NCBI GenBank assembly: GCA_920105625.2
Contig: CAKKTE020000647.1
Location: 248,001 to 312,000 of the forward strand
DNA: 64,000 bases
Direction of reading: 5' to 3'
Origin: Clusia tigrina
Taxonomy: Eukaryota; Arthropoda; Insecta; Diptera; Clusiidae
Below the pieces are notes generated by a model. It was not told where the DNA came from. It worked only from the letters and a program-made list of their open reading frames with translations, and ran no database searches. Shown here piece after piece: positions 50,641 through 63,249 of the stretch (position 1 is its first letter; every line of letters begins with the position of its first letter). The translations under genes were made by a program, and so were the position numbers.

Positions 50641-51663
50641 TTTATCAGTGCTTGATTTGGGACTCAAGGGTAGCATAGCTTTGAGCGATAGCTTAAATTG
50701 ACAAGAGGCTCGAGTACTTTATTGTTACAAAATTTCAAGGTTTTATGACGCTCCAGTAAAAAGTTACAAGCATTTGTATGTTGCAAACTTTGATAGGTGT
50801 AGGACGTACCGTATAGAAGTTAGGGCCATTTGAAGTTTTATCAGTGATTGATTTGGGATTCAAGCGTAGCATAGCTTTGAGCGTTAGCTAAATTGATAAG
50901 AGGCTCGAGTACTTTATTGTTACAAAGTTTCAAGGTTTTATGACGCTCCAGTAAAAAGTTACAAGCATTTGTTTGTTGCAAACTTTGATAGGTGTAGGAC
51001 GTACCGTATAGAATTTAGGGCCATTTGAAGTTTTATCAGTGTCTGATTTGGGTGTCAAGGGTAGCATAGCTTTGAGCGATATCTTAAATTGACAAGAGCA
51101 TCGAGTCCTTTATTGTTACAAAATTTCAAGGTTTTATGACGCTCCAGTAAAAAGTTACAAGCATTTGTATGTTGCAAACTTTGATAGGTGTAGGACGTAC
51201 CGTATATAAGTTAGGGCCATTTGAAGTTTTATCCGTGTTTGATTTGGGACTTAAGGGTAGCATAGCTTTGAGCGATAGCTTAAATTGACAAGAGGCTCGA
51301 GAACTTTATTGTTACAAAATTTCAAGGTTTTATGACGCTCCAGTAAAAAGTTACAAGCATTTGTATGTTGCAAAATTTGATAGGTGTAGGACGTACCGTA
51401 TAGAAGTTAGGGCCATTTGAAGTTTTATCAGAGTTTGATTTGGGTCTCCAGGGTAGCATAGCTTTGAGCGGTAGCTTAAATTGAAAAGAGGCTCGAGTGC
51501 TTTATTGTTACAAAATTTCAAGGTTTTATGACGCTCCAGTAAAAAGTTACAAGCATTTGTATGTTGCAAACTTTGATTGGTGTAGGACGTACTGTGTAGG
51601 ACTTAGGGCCATTTGAAGTTTTATCAGTGTTTGATTTGGGACTTAAGGGTAGCATAGCTTTGA

Positions 51664-52309
51664 GCAATAGCTTAAATTGACAAGAGGCTCGAGTGCTTTA
51701 TTGTTACAAAATGTCAAGGTTTTATGACGCTCCAGTAAAAAGTTACAAGCATTTGTATGTTGCAAACTTTGATAGGTGTGGGACGTACCGTATAGAAGTT
51801 AGGGACATTTGAAGTTTTATCAGTGTTTGATTTGGGACTTAAGGGTAGCATAGCTTTGAGCGATAGCTTCAATTGACAACAGGCTCGAGTACTTTATTGT
51901 TACAAAATTTCAAGGTTTTATGACGCTCCAGTAAAAAGTTACAAGCATTCGTATGTTGCAAACTTTGATAGGTGCAGGACGTACCGTATAGAAGTAAGGG
52001 CCATTTGAAGTTTTATCAGTTTTTGATTTGGGACTTAAGGGTAGCATAGCTTTGAGCGATAGCTTAAATTGACAAGCGGCTCGAGTACTTTATTGTTACA
52101 AAATTTCAATGCTTTATGACACTCCAGTAAAAAGTTACAAGCATTTGTATGTTGCAAACTTTGATAGGTTTTGGACGTACCGTATAGAAGTTAGGGCCAT
52201 TTGAAGTTTTATCAGTGTTTTATATGGGATTCAAGGGTAGCATAGCTTTGAGCGTTAGCTTAAATTGACAAGAGGCTCGAGTACTTTATTGTTACAAAGT
52301 TTCAAGGTT
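51664..52309 (+). repeat. Spacer between the 3.65-kb copies, shared with 57.9-58.5 kb
   Basis: About three monomers lie here, tagged by gtgtgggacg with agggacatttg, then cttcaattgacaacagg with gcattcg and gaagtaagg, then cagtttttgatt with caatgctttatg and gataggttttgg, and at last ttttatatggg. The same tags occur in the same order from about 57,930 to 58,500. Confidence 0.8.
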
Positions 52310-55300
52310 TTATGACGCTCCAGTAAAAAGTTACAAGCATTTGTATGTTGCAAACTTTGATAGGTGTAGGACGTACCGTATAGAAGTTAGGGCCATTTGA
52401 AGTTTTATCAGTGTTTGATTTGGGATTCAAGCGTAGCATAGCTTTGAGCGTTAGCTTAAATTGACAAGAGGCTCGAGTACTTTATTGTTACAAAGTTTCA
52501 AGGTTTTATGACGCTCCAGTAAAAAGTTACAAGCATTTGTATGTTGCATACTTTGATAGGTGTAGGACGTACCGTATAGAAGTTAGGGCCATTTGAAGTT
52601 TTATCAGTGTTTGATTTGGGATTCAAGCGTAGCATAGCTTTGAGCGTTAGCTTAAATTGACAAGAGGCTCGAGTACTTTATTGTTACAAAGTTTCAAGGT
52701 TTTATGACGCTCCAGTAAAAAGTTACAAGCATTTGTATGTTGCAAACTTTGATAGGTGTAGGACGTACCGTATAGAAGTAAGGGCCATTTGAAGTTTTAT
52801 CAGTGTTTTATTTGGGATTCAAGGGTAGCATAGCTTTGAGCAATATATTAAATTGACAAGAGGCTCGGTGCTTTATTGTTACAAAATTTTAATGTTTTAT
52901 GACGCTCCCGTATAAAGTTACAAGCATTTGTATGTTGCAAACTTTGATAGGTGTAGGACGTACCGTATATAAGTTAGGGCCATTTGAAGTTTTATCAGTG
53001 TTTTATTTGGGATTCAAGGGTAGCATAGCTTTGAGCGATAGCTTAAATTGACAAGAGACTCGAGTACTTTATTGTTACAAAATTTCAAGGTTTTGTGACG
53101 CTCCAGTAAAAAGTTACAAGCATTTGTATGTTGCAAACTTTGATAGGTGTAGGGCGTACCGTATCGAAGTTAGGGCCATTTGAAGTTTTATAAATGTTTT
53201 ATTTGGGACTTAAGGGTAGCATAGCTTTGAGCAATAGCTTAAATTGACAAGAGGCTCGAGTACTTTATTGATACAAAATTTCAAGGTTTTATGACGCTCC
53301 AGTAAAAAGTTAAATGCATTTGTGTGTTGCACACTTTGATAGGTGTAGGACGTACCGTACAGAAGTTAGGGCCATTTGAAGTTTTATCAGTGATTGATTT
53401 GGAATTCAAGGGTAGCATAGCTTTGAGCGATAGCTTAAATTGACAAGAGGCTCGAGTACTTTATTGTTACAAAATTTCAAGGTTTTATGAAGCTCCAGTA
53501 AAAAGTTAGAAGCATTTGTATGTTGCAAACTTTGATAGGTGTAGGACGTACCGTATAGAAGTTAGGGCCATTTGAAGTTTTATTAGTGTTTGATTTGGGT
53601 CTCAAGGGTAGCATAGCTTTGAGCGATATCTTAAATTGACAAGAGGCTCGAGTACTTTATTGTTACAAAGTTTCAAGGTTTTATGACGCTCCAGTAAAAA
53701 GTTTGTATTTGTATGTTGCAAACTTTGATAGGTGTAGGACGTACCGTATAGAAGTTAGGGCCATTTGAAGTTTTATCAGTGTCTGATTTGGGTCTCAAGG
53801 GTAGCATAGCTTTGAGCGATATCTTAAATTGACAAGAGGCTCGAGTACTTTATTGTTACAAAGTTTCAAGGTTTTATGACGCTCCAGTAAAAAGTTTGCA
53901 TTTGTATGTTGCAAACTTTGATAGGTGTAGGACGTACCGTATAGAAGTTAGGGCCATTTGAAGTTTTATCAGTGTTTGATTTGGGTCTCAAGGGTAGCAT
54001 AGCTTTGAGCGATATCTTAAATTGACAAGAGGCTCGAGTACTTTATTGTTACAAAGTTTCAAGGTTTTATGACGCTCCAGTAAAAAGTTTGCATTTGTAT
54101 GTTGCAAACTTTGATAGGTGTAGGACGTACCGTATAGAAGTTAGGGCCATTTGAAGTTTTATCAGTGTTTGATTTCGGATTTAAGGGTAGCATAGCTTTG
54201 AGCGATAGCTTAAATTGACAAGCGGCTCGAGTACTTAATTGTTACAAAATTTCAGGGTTTTATGACGCTCCAGTAAAAAGTCACAAGCATTTGTATGTTG
54301 CAAACTTTGTTAGGTGTAGGACGTACCGTATAGAAGTTAGGGCCATTTGAAGTTTTATCAGTGTTTGATTCGGGACTCAAGGGTAGCATAGCTTTGAGCG
54401 TTAGCTTAAATTGACAAGAGACTCGAGTACTTTATTGTTACAAAATTTCAAGGTTTTGTGACGCTCCAGTAAAAAGTTACAAGCATTTGTATGTTGCAAA
54501 CTTTGATAGGTGTAGGGGGTACCGTATCGAAGTTAGGGCCATTTGAAGTTTTATAAATGTTTTATTTGGGACTTAAGGGTAGCATAGCTTTGAGCAATAG
54601 CTTAAATTGACAAGAGGCTCGAGTACTTTATTGATACAAAATTTCAAGGTTTTATGACGCTCCAGTAAAAAGTTAAATGCATTTGTGTGTTGCACACTTT
54701 GATAGGTGTAGGACGTACCGTACAGAAGTTAGGGCCATTTGAAGTTTTATCAGTGATTGATTTGGAATTCAAGGGTAGCATAGCTTTGAGCGATAGCTTA
54801 AATTGACAAGAGGCTCGAGTACTTTATTGTTACAAAATTTCAAGGTTTTATGACGCTCCAGTAAAAAGTTAGAAGCATTTGTATGTTGCAAACTTTGATA
54901 GGTGTAGGACGTACCCTATAGAAGTTAGGGCCATTTGAAGTTTTATCAGTGCTTGATTTGGGACTCAAGGGTAGCATAGCTTTGAGCGATAGCTTAAATT
55001 GACAAGAGGCTCGAGTACTTTATTGTTACAAAATTTCAAGGTTTTATGACGCTCCAGTAAAAAGTTACAAGCATTTGTATGTTGCAAACTTTGATAGGTG
55101 TAGGACGTACCGTATAGAAGTTAGGGCCATTTGAAGTTTTATCAGTGATTGATTTGGGATTCAAGCGTAGCATAGCTTTGAGCGTTAGCTAAATTGATAA
55201 GAGGCTCGAGTACTTTATTGTTACAAAGTTTCAAGGTTTTATGACGCTCCAGTAAAAAGTTACAAGCATTTGTTTGTTGCAAACTTTGATAGGTGTAGGA

Positions 55301-55964
55301 CGTACCGTATAGAATTTAGGGCCATTTGAAGTTTTATCAGTGTCTGATTTGGGTGTCAAGGGTAGCATAGCTTTGAGCGATATCTTAAATTGACAAGAGC
55401 ATCGAGTCCTTTATTGTTACAAAATTTCAAGGTTTTATGACGCTCCAGTAAAAAGTTACAAGCATTTGTATGTTGCAAACTTTGATAGGTGTAGGACGTA
55501 CCGTATATAAGTTAGGGCCATTTGAAGTTTTATCCGTGTTTGATTTGGGACTTAAGGGTAGCATAGCTTTGAGCGATAGCTTAAATTGACAAGAGGCTCG
55601 AGTACTTTATTGTTACAAAATTTCAAGGTTTTATGACGCTCCAGTAAAAAGTTACAAGCATTTGTATGTTGCAAAATTTGATAGGTGTAGGACGTACCGT
55701 ATAGAAGTTAGGGCCATTTGAAGTTTTATCAGAGTTTGATTTGGGTCTCCAGGGTAGCATAGCTTTGAGCGGTAGCTTAAATTGAAAAGAGGCTCGAGTG
55801 CTTTATTGTTACAAAATTTCAAGGTTTTATGACGCTCCAGTAAAAAGTTACAAGCATTTGTATGTTGCAAACTTTGATTGGTGTAGGACGTACTGTGTAG
55901 GACTTAGGGCCATTTGAAGTTTTATCAGTGTTTGATTTGGGACTTAAGGGTAGCATAGCTTTGA
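52310..55964 (+). repeat. 3.65-kb block, right copy
   Basis: This is the partner of 48,010-51,663. It starts after a ttttatatggg monomer and ends in mid-monomer near 55,964. As in the left copy, it contains a nested repeat with an offset of 1,363 bp: gttttgtgacg, ttataaatg, the aaatgcatttgtgtg monomer, ttggaattc and gttagaagc all occur twice. Confidence 0.9.
53585..54163 (+). repeat. Three consecutive 193-bp monomers, second set
   Basis: These are the same three shortened monomers as at 49,284-49,862, 4,301 bp downstream, within the right 3.65-kb block. The triplication therefore came before the block duplication. Confidence 0.85.
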
Positions 55965-56122
55965 GCGTTAGCTTAAATTGACAAGAGGCTCGAGTACTTT
56001 ATTGTTACAAAGTTTCAAGGTTTTATGACGCTCCAGTAAAAAGTTACAAGCATTTGTATGTTGCAAACTTTGATAGGTGTAGGACGTACCGTAAAGAAGT
56101 TAGGGCCATTTGAAGTTTTATC

Positions 56123-57260
56123 AGTGTTTAATTTGGGACTTAAGGGTAGCATAGCTTTGAGCGATAGCTTAAATTGACAAGCGGCTCGAGTGCTTTATTG
56201 TTACAAAATTTCAAGGTTTTATGACGCTCCAGTAAAAAGTTACAAGCATTTGTATGTTGCAAACTTTGATGGGTGTGGGACGTACCGTATAGAAGTTAGG
56301 GCCATTTGAAGTTTTATCAGTGTTTGATTTGGGACTTAAGGGTAGCATAGCTTTGAGCGATAGCTTAAATTGACAACAGGCTCGAGTACTTTATTGTTAC
56401 AAAATTTCAAGGTTTTATGACGCTCCAGTAAAAAGTTACAAGCATTTGTATGTTGCAAACTTTGATAGGTGTAGGACGTACCGTATAGAACTTAGGGCCA
56501 TTTGAAGTTTTATCAGTGTTTGATTTGGGACTTAAGGGTAGTATAGCTTTGAGCGATAGCTTAAATTGACAAGCGTCTCGAGTACTTTATTGTTACAAAA
56601 TATCAATGTTTTACGACGCTCCAGTAAATATTTACAAGCATTTATATGTTGCAAACTTTGATAGGTGTAGAACGTACCGTACAGAAGTTAGGGCCATTTG
56701 CAGTTTTATCAGTGTTTGATTTGGGACTCAAGGGTAGCATAGCTTTGAGCAACAGCTTAAATTGACAAGAGGCTCGAGTACTTTATTGTTACAAAATTTC
56801 AAGGTTTTATGACGCTCCAGTAAAAAGTTACAAGCATTTGTATGTTGCAAACTTTGATAGGTGTAGGACGTACCGTATAGAAGTTAGGGCCATTTGAAGT
56901 TTTATCAATGTTTTATTTGGGATTCAAGGGTAGCATAGCTTTGAGAGTTAGCTTAAATTGACAAGAGGCTCGAGTACTTTATTGTTACAAAATTTCAAGG
57001 TTTTATTACGCTCCAGTAAAAAGTTAGAAGCATTTGTATGTTGCACACTTTGATAGGTGTAGGAACGTACCGTATATAAGTTAGGGCCATTTGAAGTTTT
57101 ATCAGTGATTGATTTGGGATTCAAGGGAAGCATAGCTTTGAGCGTTAGCTTAAATTGACAAGCGGCTCGAGTACTTTATTGTTACAAAATTTCAAGGTTT
57201 TATGACGCTCCAGTAAAAAGTTACGAGCATTTATATGTTGCAAACTTTGATAGGTGTAGG
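56123..57260 (+). repeat. 12-mer HOR, older partial copy
   Basis: This starts with agtgtttaatttgggactt, gcggctcgagtgc and gatgggtgtgggacg. It continues through gacaacagg, agcgtctcg with taaatatttac, gcaacagc, gcacactttg and ttacgagcatttatatg. The same series starts at 58,672 (offset 2,549 bp: 13 monomers plus the extra base of ggaacgtacc near 57,063). Homology ends after about 57,260, where gtagcgtatataag replaces gtaccgtatagaag. Confidence 0.8.
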
Positions 57261-57679
57261 ACGTAGCGTATATAAGTTAGGGCCATTTGAAGTTTTATCA
57301 GTGATTGATTTGGGATTCAAGGGAAGCATAGCTTTGAGCGTTAGCTTAAATTGACAAGAGGCTCGAGTACTTTATTGTTACAAAATTTCAATGTTTTATG
57401 ACTCTCCAGTAAAAAGTTACAAGCATTTGTATGTTGCAAACTTTGATAGGTGTAGGACGTACCGTATAGAAGTTATGGCCATTTGAAGTTTTATCAGTGT
57501 TTTATTTGGGATTCAAGGGTAGCATAACTTTGAGCGTTAGCTTAAATTGACAAGAGGCTCGAGTACTTTATTGTTACAAAGTTTCAAGGTTTTATGACGC
57601 TCCAGTAAAAAGTTACAAGCATTTGTATGTTGCAGACTTTGATAGGTGTAGGACGTACCGTATAGAATTTAGGGCCATT
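57261..57679 (+). repeat. Ordinary monomers between blocks
   Basis: About two monomers, of the agtgattgatt/gggaagc type and the ttttattt/gcgttag type, link the older partial HOR copy to the block shared with 51.4 kb. One has gactctcc in place of gacgctcc, and one has tgcagac in place of tgcaaac. Nothing else is visible. Confidence 0.6.
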
Positions 57680-58660
57680 TAAAGTTTTATCAGAGTTTGA
57701 TTTGGGTCTCCAGGGTAGCATAGCTTTGAGCGGTAGCTTAAATTGAAAAGAGGCTCGAGTGCTTTATTGTTACAAAATTTCAAGGTTTTATGACGCTCCA
57801 GTAAAAAGTTACAAGCATTTGTATGTTGCAAACTTTGATTGGTGTAGGACGTACTGTATAGGACTTAGGGCCATTTGAAGTTTTATCAGTGTTTGATTTG
57901 GGACTTAAGGGTAGCATAGCTTTGAGCAATAGCTTAAATTGACAAGAGGCTCGAGTGCTTTATTGTTACAAAATTTCAAGGTTTTATGACGCTCCAGTAA
58001 AAAGTTACAAGCATTTGTATGTTGCAAACTTTGATAGGTGTGGGACGTACCGTATAGAAGTTAGGGACATTTGAAGTTTTATCAGTGTTTGATTTGGGAC
58101 TTAAGGGTAGCATAGCTTTGAGCGATAGCTTCAATTGACAACAGGCTCGAGTACTTTATTGTTACAAAATTTCAAGGTTTTATGACGCTCCAGTAAAAAG
58201 TTACAAGCATTCGTTTGTTGCAAACTTTGATAGGTGTAGGACGTACCGTATAGAAGTAAGGGCCATTTGAAGTTTTATCAGTTTTTGATTTGGGACTTAA
58301 GGGTAGCATAGCTTTGAGCGATAGCTTAAATTGACAAGCGGCTCGAGTACTTTATTGTTACAAAATTTCAATGCTTTATGACGCTCCAGTAAAAAGTTAC
58401 AAGCATTTGTATGTTGCAAACTTTGATAGGTTTTGGACGTACCGTAAAGAAGTTAGGGCCATTTGAAGTTTTATCAGTGTTTTATATGGGATTCAAGGGT
58501 AGCATAGCTTTGAGCGTTAGCTTAAATTGACAAGAGGCTCGAGTACTTTATTGTTACAAAGTTTCAAGGTTTTATGACGCTCCAGTAAAAAGTTACAAGC
58601 ATTTGTATGTTGCAAACTTTGATAGGTGTAGGACGTACCGTATAGAAGTTAGGGCCATTT
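57680..58660 (+). repeat. Copy of 51.42-52.40 kb
   Basis: gggtctccagg is at about 57,704 here and about 51,442 there, an offset of 6,262 bp (32 monomers minus 10: the -11 of the 4,301-bp unit and a +1 from ggaacgtacc near 57,063). The order of five monomers is the same, up to ttttatatggg. After about 58,660 this copy enters the 12-mer HOR while the other enters the right 3.65-kb block. Confidence 0.78.
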
Positions 58661-58671
58661 GAAGTTTTATC

Positions 58672-61023
58672 AGTGTTTAATTTGGGACTTAAGGGTAGCA
58701 TAGCTTTGAGCGATAGCTTAAATTGACAAGCGGCTCGAGTGCTTTATTGTTACAAAATTTCAAGGTTTTATGACGCTCCAGTAAAAAGTTACAAGCATTT
58801 GTATGTTGCAAACTTTGATGGGTGTGGGACGTACCGTATAGAAGTTAGGGCCATTTGAAGTTTTATCAGTGTTTGATTTGGGACTTAAGGGTAGCATAGC
58901 TTTGAGCGATAGCTTAAATTGACAACAGGCTCGAGTACTTTATTGTTACAAAATTTCAAGGTTTTATGACGCTCCAGTAAAAAGTTACAAGCATTTGTAT
59001 GTTGCAAACTTTGATAGGTGTAGGACGTACCGTATAGAAGTTAGGGCCATTTGAAGTTTTATCAGTGTTTGATTTGGGACTTAAGGGTTGTATAGCTTTG
59101 AGCGATAGCTTAAATTGACAAGCGTCTCGAGTACTTTATTGTTACAAAATTTCAATGTTTTATGACGCTCCAGTAAATATTTACAAGCATTTATATGATG
59201 CAAACTTTGATAGGTGTAGAACGTACCGTACAGAAGTTAGGGCCATTTGCAGTTTTATCAGTGTTTGATTTGGGACTCAAGGGTAGCATAGCTTTGAGCA
59301 ACAGCTTAAATTGACAAGAGGCTCGAGTACTTTATTGTTACAAAATTTCAAGGTTTTATGACGCTCCAGTAAAAAGTTACAAGCATTTGTATGTTGCAAA
59401 CTTTGATAGGTGTAGGACGTACCGTTTGGAAGTTAGGGCCATTTGAAGTTTTACCAATGTTTTATTTGGGATTCAAGGGTAGCATAGCTTTGAGCGTTAG
59501 CTTAAATTGACAAGAGGCTCGAGTACTTTATTGTTACAAAATTTCAAGGTTTTATTACGCTCCAGTAAAAAGTTACAAGCATTTGTATGTTGCACACTTT
59601 GATAGGTGTAGGACGTACCGTATATAAGTTAGGGCCATTTGAAGTTTTATCAGTGATTGATTTGGGATTCAATGGAAGCATAGCTTTGAGCGTTAGCTTA
59701 AATTGACAAGCGGCTCGAGTACTTTATTGTTACAAAATTTCAAGGTTTTATGACGCTCCAGTAAAAAGTTACGAGCATTTATATGTTGCAAACTTTGATA
59801 GGTGTAGGACGTACCGTATAGAAGTTAGGGCCATTTGAAGTTTTATCAGTTTTTGACTTGGGACTCAAGGGTAGCATAGCTTTGAGCAATATCTTAAATT
59901 GACAAGAGGCTCGAGTACTTTATTGTTACAAAATTTCAAGGTTTTATGAGGCTCCAGTAAAAAGTTACAAGCATTTGTATGTTGCAAACTTTGATAGGTG
60001 TAGGACGTACCGTATAGAAGTTAGGGCCATTTGAAGTTTTATCAGTGTTTTATTTGGGATTCAAGGGTAGCATAGCTTTGAGCAATAGCTTAAATTGACA
60101 AGAGGCTCGAGTGCTTTATTGTTACAAAATTTCAATGTTTTATGACGCTCCAGTAAAAAGTTACAAGCATTTATATGTTGCAAACTTTGATAGGTGTAGG
60201 ACGTACCGTATAGAAGTTAGGGCCATTTGAAGTTTTATCAGTGTTCGATTTGGGACTCAAGGGTAGCATAGCTTTGAGCGATAGCTTCAATTGACAAGAG
60301 GTTCGAGTACTTTATTGTTACAAAATTTCAAGGTTTTATGACGCTCCAGTGAAAAGTTACAAGCATTTGTATGTTGCAAACTTTGATAGGTGTAGGACGT
60401 ACCGTATAGAAGTTAGGGCCATTTGAAGTTTTATCCGTGTTTTATTTGGGATTCAAGGGTAGCATAGCTTTGAGCAATATATTAAATTGACAAGAGGCTC
60501 GAGTACTTTATTGTTACAAAATTTCAAGGTTTTATGACGCTCCAGTAAAAAGTTACAAGCATTTATATGTTGCAAACTTTGATAGGTGTAGGACGTACCA
60601 TATAGAAGTTAGGGCCATTTGAAGTTTTATCAGTGTTTGATTTGGGACTCGAGGGTAGCATAGCTTTGAGCGATAGCTTAAATTGACAAGAGGCTCGAGT
60701 ACTTTATTGTTACAAAATTTCAAGTTTTTATGACGCTCCAGTAAAAAGTTACAAGCATTTATATGTTGCAAACTTTGATAGGTGTAGGACGTACCGTATA
60801 GAAGTTAGGGGCATTTGAAGTTTTATCCGTGTTTTATTTGGGATTCAAGGGTAGCATAGCTTTGAGCAATAGCTTAAATTGACAAGAGGCTCGAGTACTT
60901 TATTGTTACAAAATTTCAAGGTTTTATGACGCTCCAGTAAAAAGTTACAAGCATTTGTATGTTGCAAACTTTGATAGGTGTAGGACGTACCGTATAGAAG
61001 TTAGGGCCATTTGAAGTTTTATC
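58672..61023 (+). repeat. 12-monomer HOR, copy 1 (2,352-bp unit)
   Basis: agtgtttaattt occurs at 58,672 and 61,024, exactly 2,352 bp (12 x 196) apart. Tags in order are gatgggtgtggg, gacaacagg, agcgtctcg/taaatatttac, gcaacagc, ttaccaatg, gcacac, ttacgagc, cagtttttgactt with gaggctccag, caatg, gtgttcgattt with gaggttcgag, gcaatatatt, gactcgagg and taggggcatttg. The end of the unit joins its own start. Confidence 0.9.
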
Positions 61024-63249
61024 AGTGTTTAATTTGGGACTTAAGGGTAGCATAGCTTTGAGCGATAGCTTAAATTGACAAGCGGCTCGAGTGCTTTATT
61101 GTTACAAAATTTCAAGGTTTTATGACGCTCCAGTAAAAAGTTACAAGCATTTGTATGTTGCAAACTTTGATGGGTGTGGGACGTACCGTATAGAAGTTAG
61201 GGCCATTTGAAGTTTTATCAGTGTTTGATTTGGGACTTAAGGGTAGCATAGCTTTGAGCGATAGCTTAAATTGACAACAGGCTCGAGTACTTTATTGTTA
61301 CAAAATTTCAAGGTTTTATGACGCTCCAGTAAAAAGTTACAAGCATTTGTATGTTGCAAACTTTGATAGGTGTAGGACGTACCGTATAGAACTTAGGGCC
61401 ATTTGAAGTTTTATCAGTGTTTGATTTGGGACTTAAGGGTAGTATAGCTTTGAGCGATAGCTTAAATTGACAAGCGTCTCGAGTACTTTATTGTTACAAA
61501 ATTTCAATGTTTTATGACGCTCCAGTAAATATTTACAAGCATTTATATGATGCAAACTTTGATAGGTGTAGAACGTACCGTACAGAAGTTAGGGCCATTT
61601 GCAGTTTTATCAGTGTTTGATTTGGGACTCAAGGGTAGCATAGCTTTGAGCAACAGCTTAAATTGACAAGAGGCTCGAGTACTTTATTGTTACAAAATTT
61701 CAAGGTTTTATGACGCTCCAGTAAAAAGTTACAAGCATTTGTATGTTGCAAACTTTGATAGGTGTAGGACGTACCGTATGGAAGTTAGGGCCATTTGAAG
61801 TTTTACCAATGTTTTATTTGGGATTCAAGGGTAGCATAGCTTTGAGCGTTAGCTTAAATTGACAAGAGGCTCGAGTACTTTATTGTTACAAAATTTCAAG
61901 GTTTTATTACGCTCCAGTAAAAAGTTACAAGCATTTGTATGTTGCACACTTTGATAGGTGTAGGACGTACCGTATATAAGTTAGGGCCATTTGAAGTTTT
62001 ATCAGTGATTGATTTGGGATTCAAGGGAAGCATAGCTTTGAGCGTTAGCTTAAATTGACAAGCGGCTCGAGTACTTTATTGTTACAAAATTTCAAGGTTT
62101 TATGACGCTCCAGTAAAAAGTTACGAGCATTTATATGTTGCAAACTTTGATAGGTGTAGGACGTACCGTATAGAAGTTAGGGCCATTTGAAGTTTTATCA
62201 GTTTTTGACTTGGGACTCAAGGGTAGCATAGCTTTGAGCAATATCTTAAATTGACAAGAGGCTCGAGTACTTTATTGTTACAAAATTTCAAGGTTTTATG
62301 AGGCTCCAGTAAAAAGTTACAAGCATTTGTATGTTGCAAACTTTGATAGGTGTAGGACGTACCGTATAGAAGTTAGGGCCATTTGAAGTTTTATCAGTGT
62401 TTTATTTGGGATTCAAGGGTAGCATAGCTTTGAGCAATAGCTTAAATTGACAAGAGGCTCGAGTGCTTTATTGTTACAAAATTTCAATGTTTTATGACGC
62501 TCCAGTAAAAAGTTACAAGCATTTATATGTTGCAAACTTTGATAGGTGTAGGACGTACCGTATAGAAGTTAGGGCCATTTGAAGTTTTATCAGTGTTCGA
62601 TTTGGGACTCAAGGGTAGCATAGCTTTGAGCGATAGCTTCAATTGACAAGAGGTTCGAGTACTTTATTGTTACAAAATTTCAAGGTTTTATGACGCTCCA
62701 GTGAAAAGTTACAAGCATTTGTATGTTGCAAACTTTGATAGGTGTAGGACGTACCGTATAGAAGTTAGGGCCATTTGAAGTTTTATCCGTGTTTTATTTG
62801 GGATTCAAGGGTAGCATAGCTTTGAGCAATATATTAAATTGACAAGAGGCTCGAGTACTTTATTGTTACAAAATTTCAAGGTTTTATGACGCTCCAGTAA
62901 AAAGTTACAAGCATTTATATGTTGCAAACTTTGATAGGTGTAGGACGTACCATATAGAAGTTAGGGCCATTTGAAGTTTTATCAGTGTTTGATTTGGGAC
63001 TCGAGGGTAGCATAGCTTTGAGCGATACCTTAAATTGACAAGAGGCTCGAGTACTTTATTGTTACAAAATTTCAAGTTTTTATGACGCTCCAGTAAAAAG
63101 TTACAAGCATTTATATGTTGCAAACTTTGATAGGTGTAGGACGTACCGTATAGAAGTTAGGGGCATTTGAAGTTTTATCCGTGTTTTATTTGGGATTCAA
63201 GGGTAGCATAGCTTTGAGCAATAGCTTAAATTGACAAGAGGCTCGAGTA
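61024..63249 (+). repeat. 12-monomer HOR, copy 2
   Basis: The tags follow in the same order as copy 1 at +2,352 bp. Few differences were seen: agggttgtatag against agggtagtatag, ccgtttgg against ccgtatgg, caatggaagc against caagggaagc, and gcgatagc against gcgatacc. It leaves the unit in its last monomer at about 63,249, where cgagtaatttattg and acaaagtttc appear as in the 33-41 kb family. Confidence 0.9.

Larger units (their letters stand above)
48010..51663 (+). repeat. 3.65-kb block, left copy (offset 4,301 bp)
   Basis: This matches 52,310-55,964. Tags at the same offset are tgcatac (48,246/52,547), aatatatt (48,541/52,842), tttgtatttg (49,401/53,702) and the gtaggggg variant (50,211/54,512). 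The offset is 22 monomers minus 11: three 193-bp monomers (-9), ggctcggtgc (-1) and gttagctaaattgata (-1). One extra 1-bp difference, actttttg against actttattg, lies near 48,180. Differences seen are few, for example gacgctcc against gaagctcc (about 53,490) and cgagaac against cgagtac (about 51,300). It ends where this copy has gcaatag and the right has gcgttag. Confidence 0.9.

Noticed and set aside
51351..51569. Minus-strand open frames of 61-72 codons at 51,351, 55,652, 56,948, 60,553 and 62,905
   Set aside because: They span monomer boundaries and recur only because the higher-order units were duplicated (pairs are 4,301 and 2,352 bp apart). They are translations of satellite DNA with no domain.
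60299..60309. Pol III B-box-like gaggttcgagtac, also near 62,651
   Set aside because: It is a point variant of the common ggctcgagtac. No A box at the right distance, no tRNA fold and no terminator context was found.
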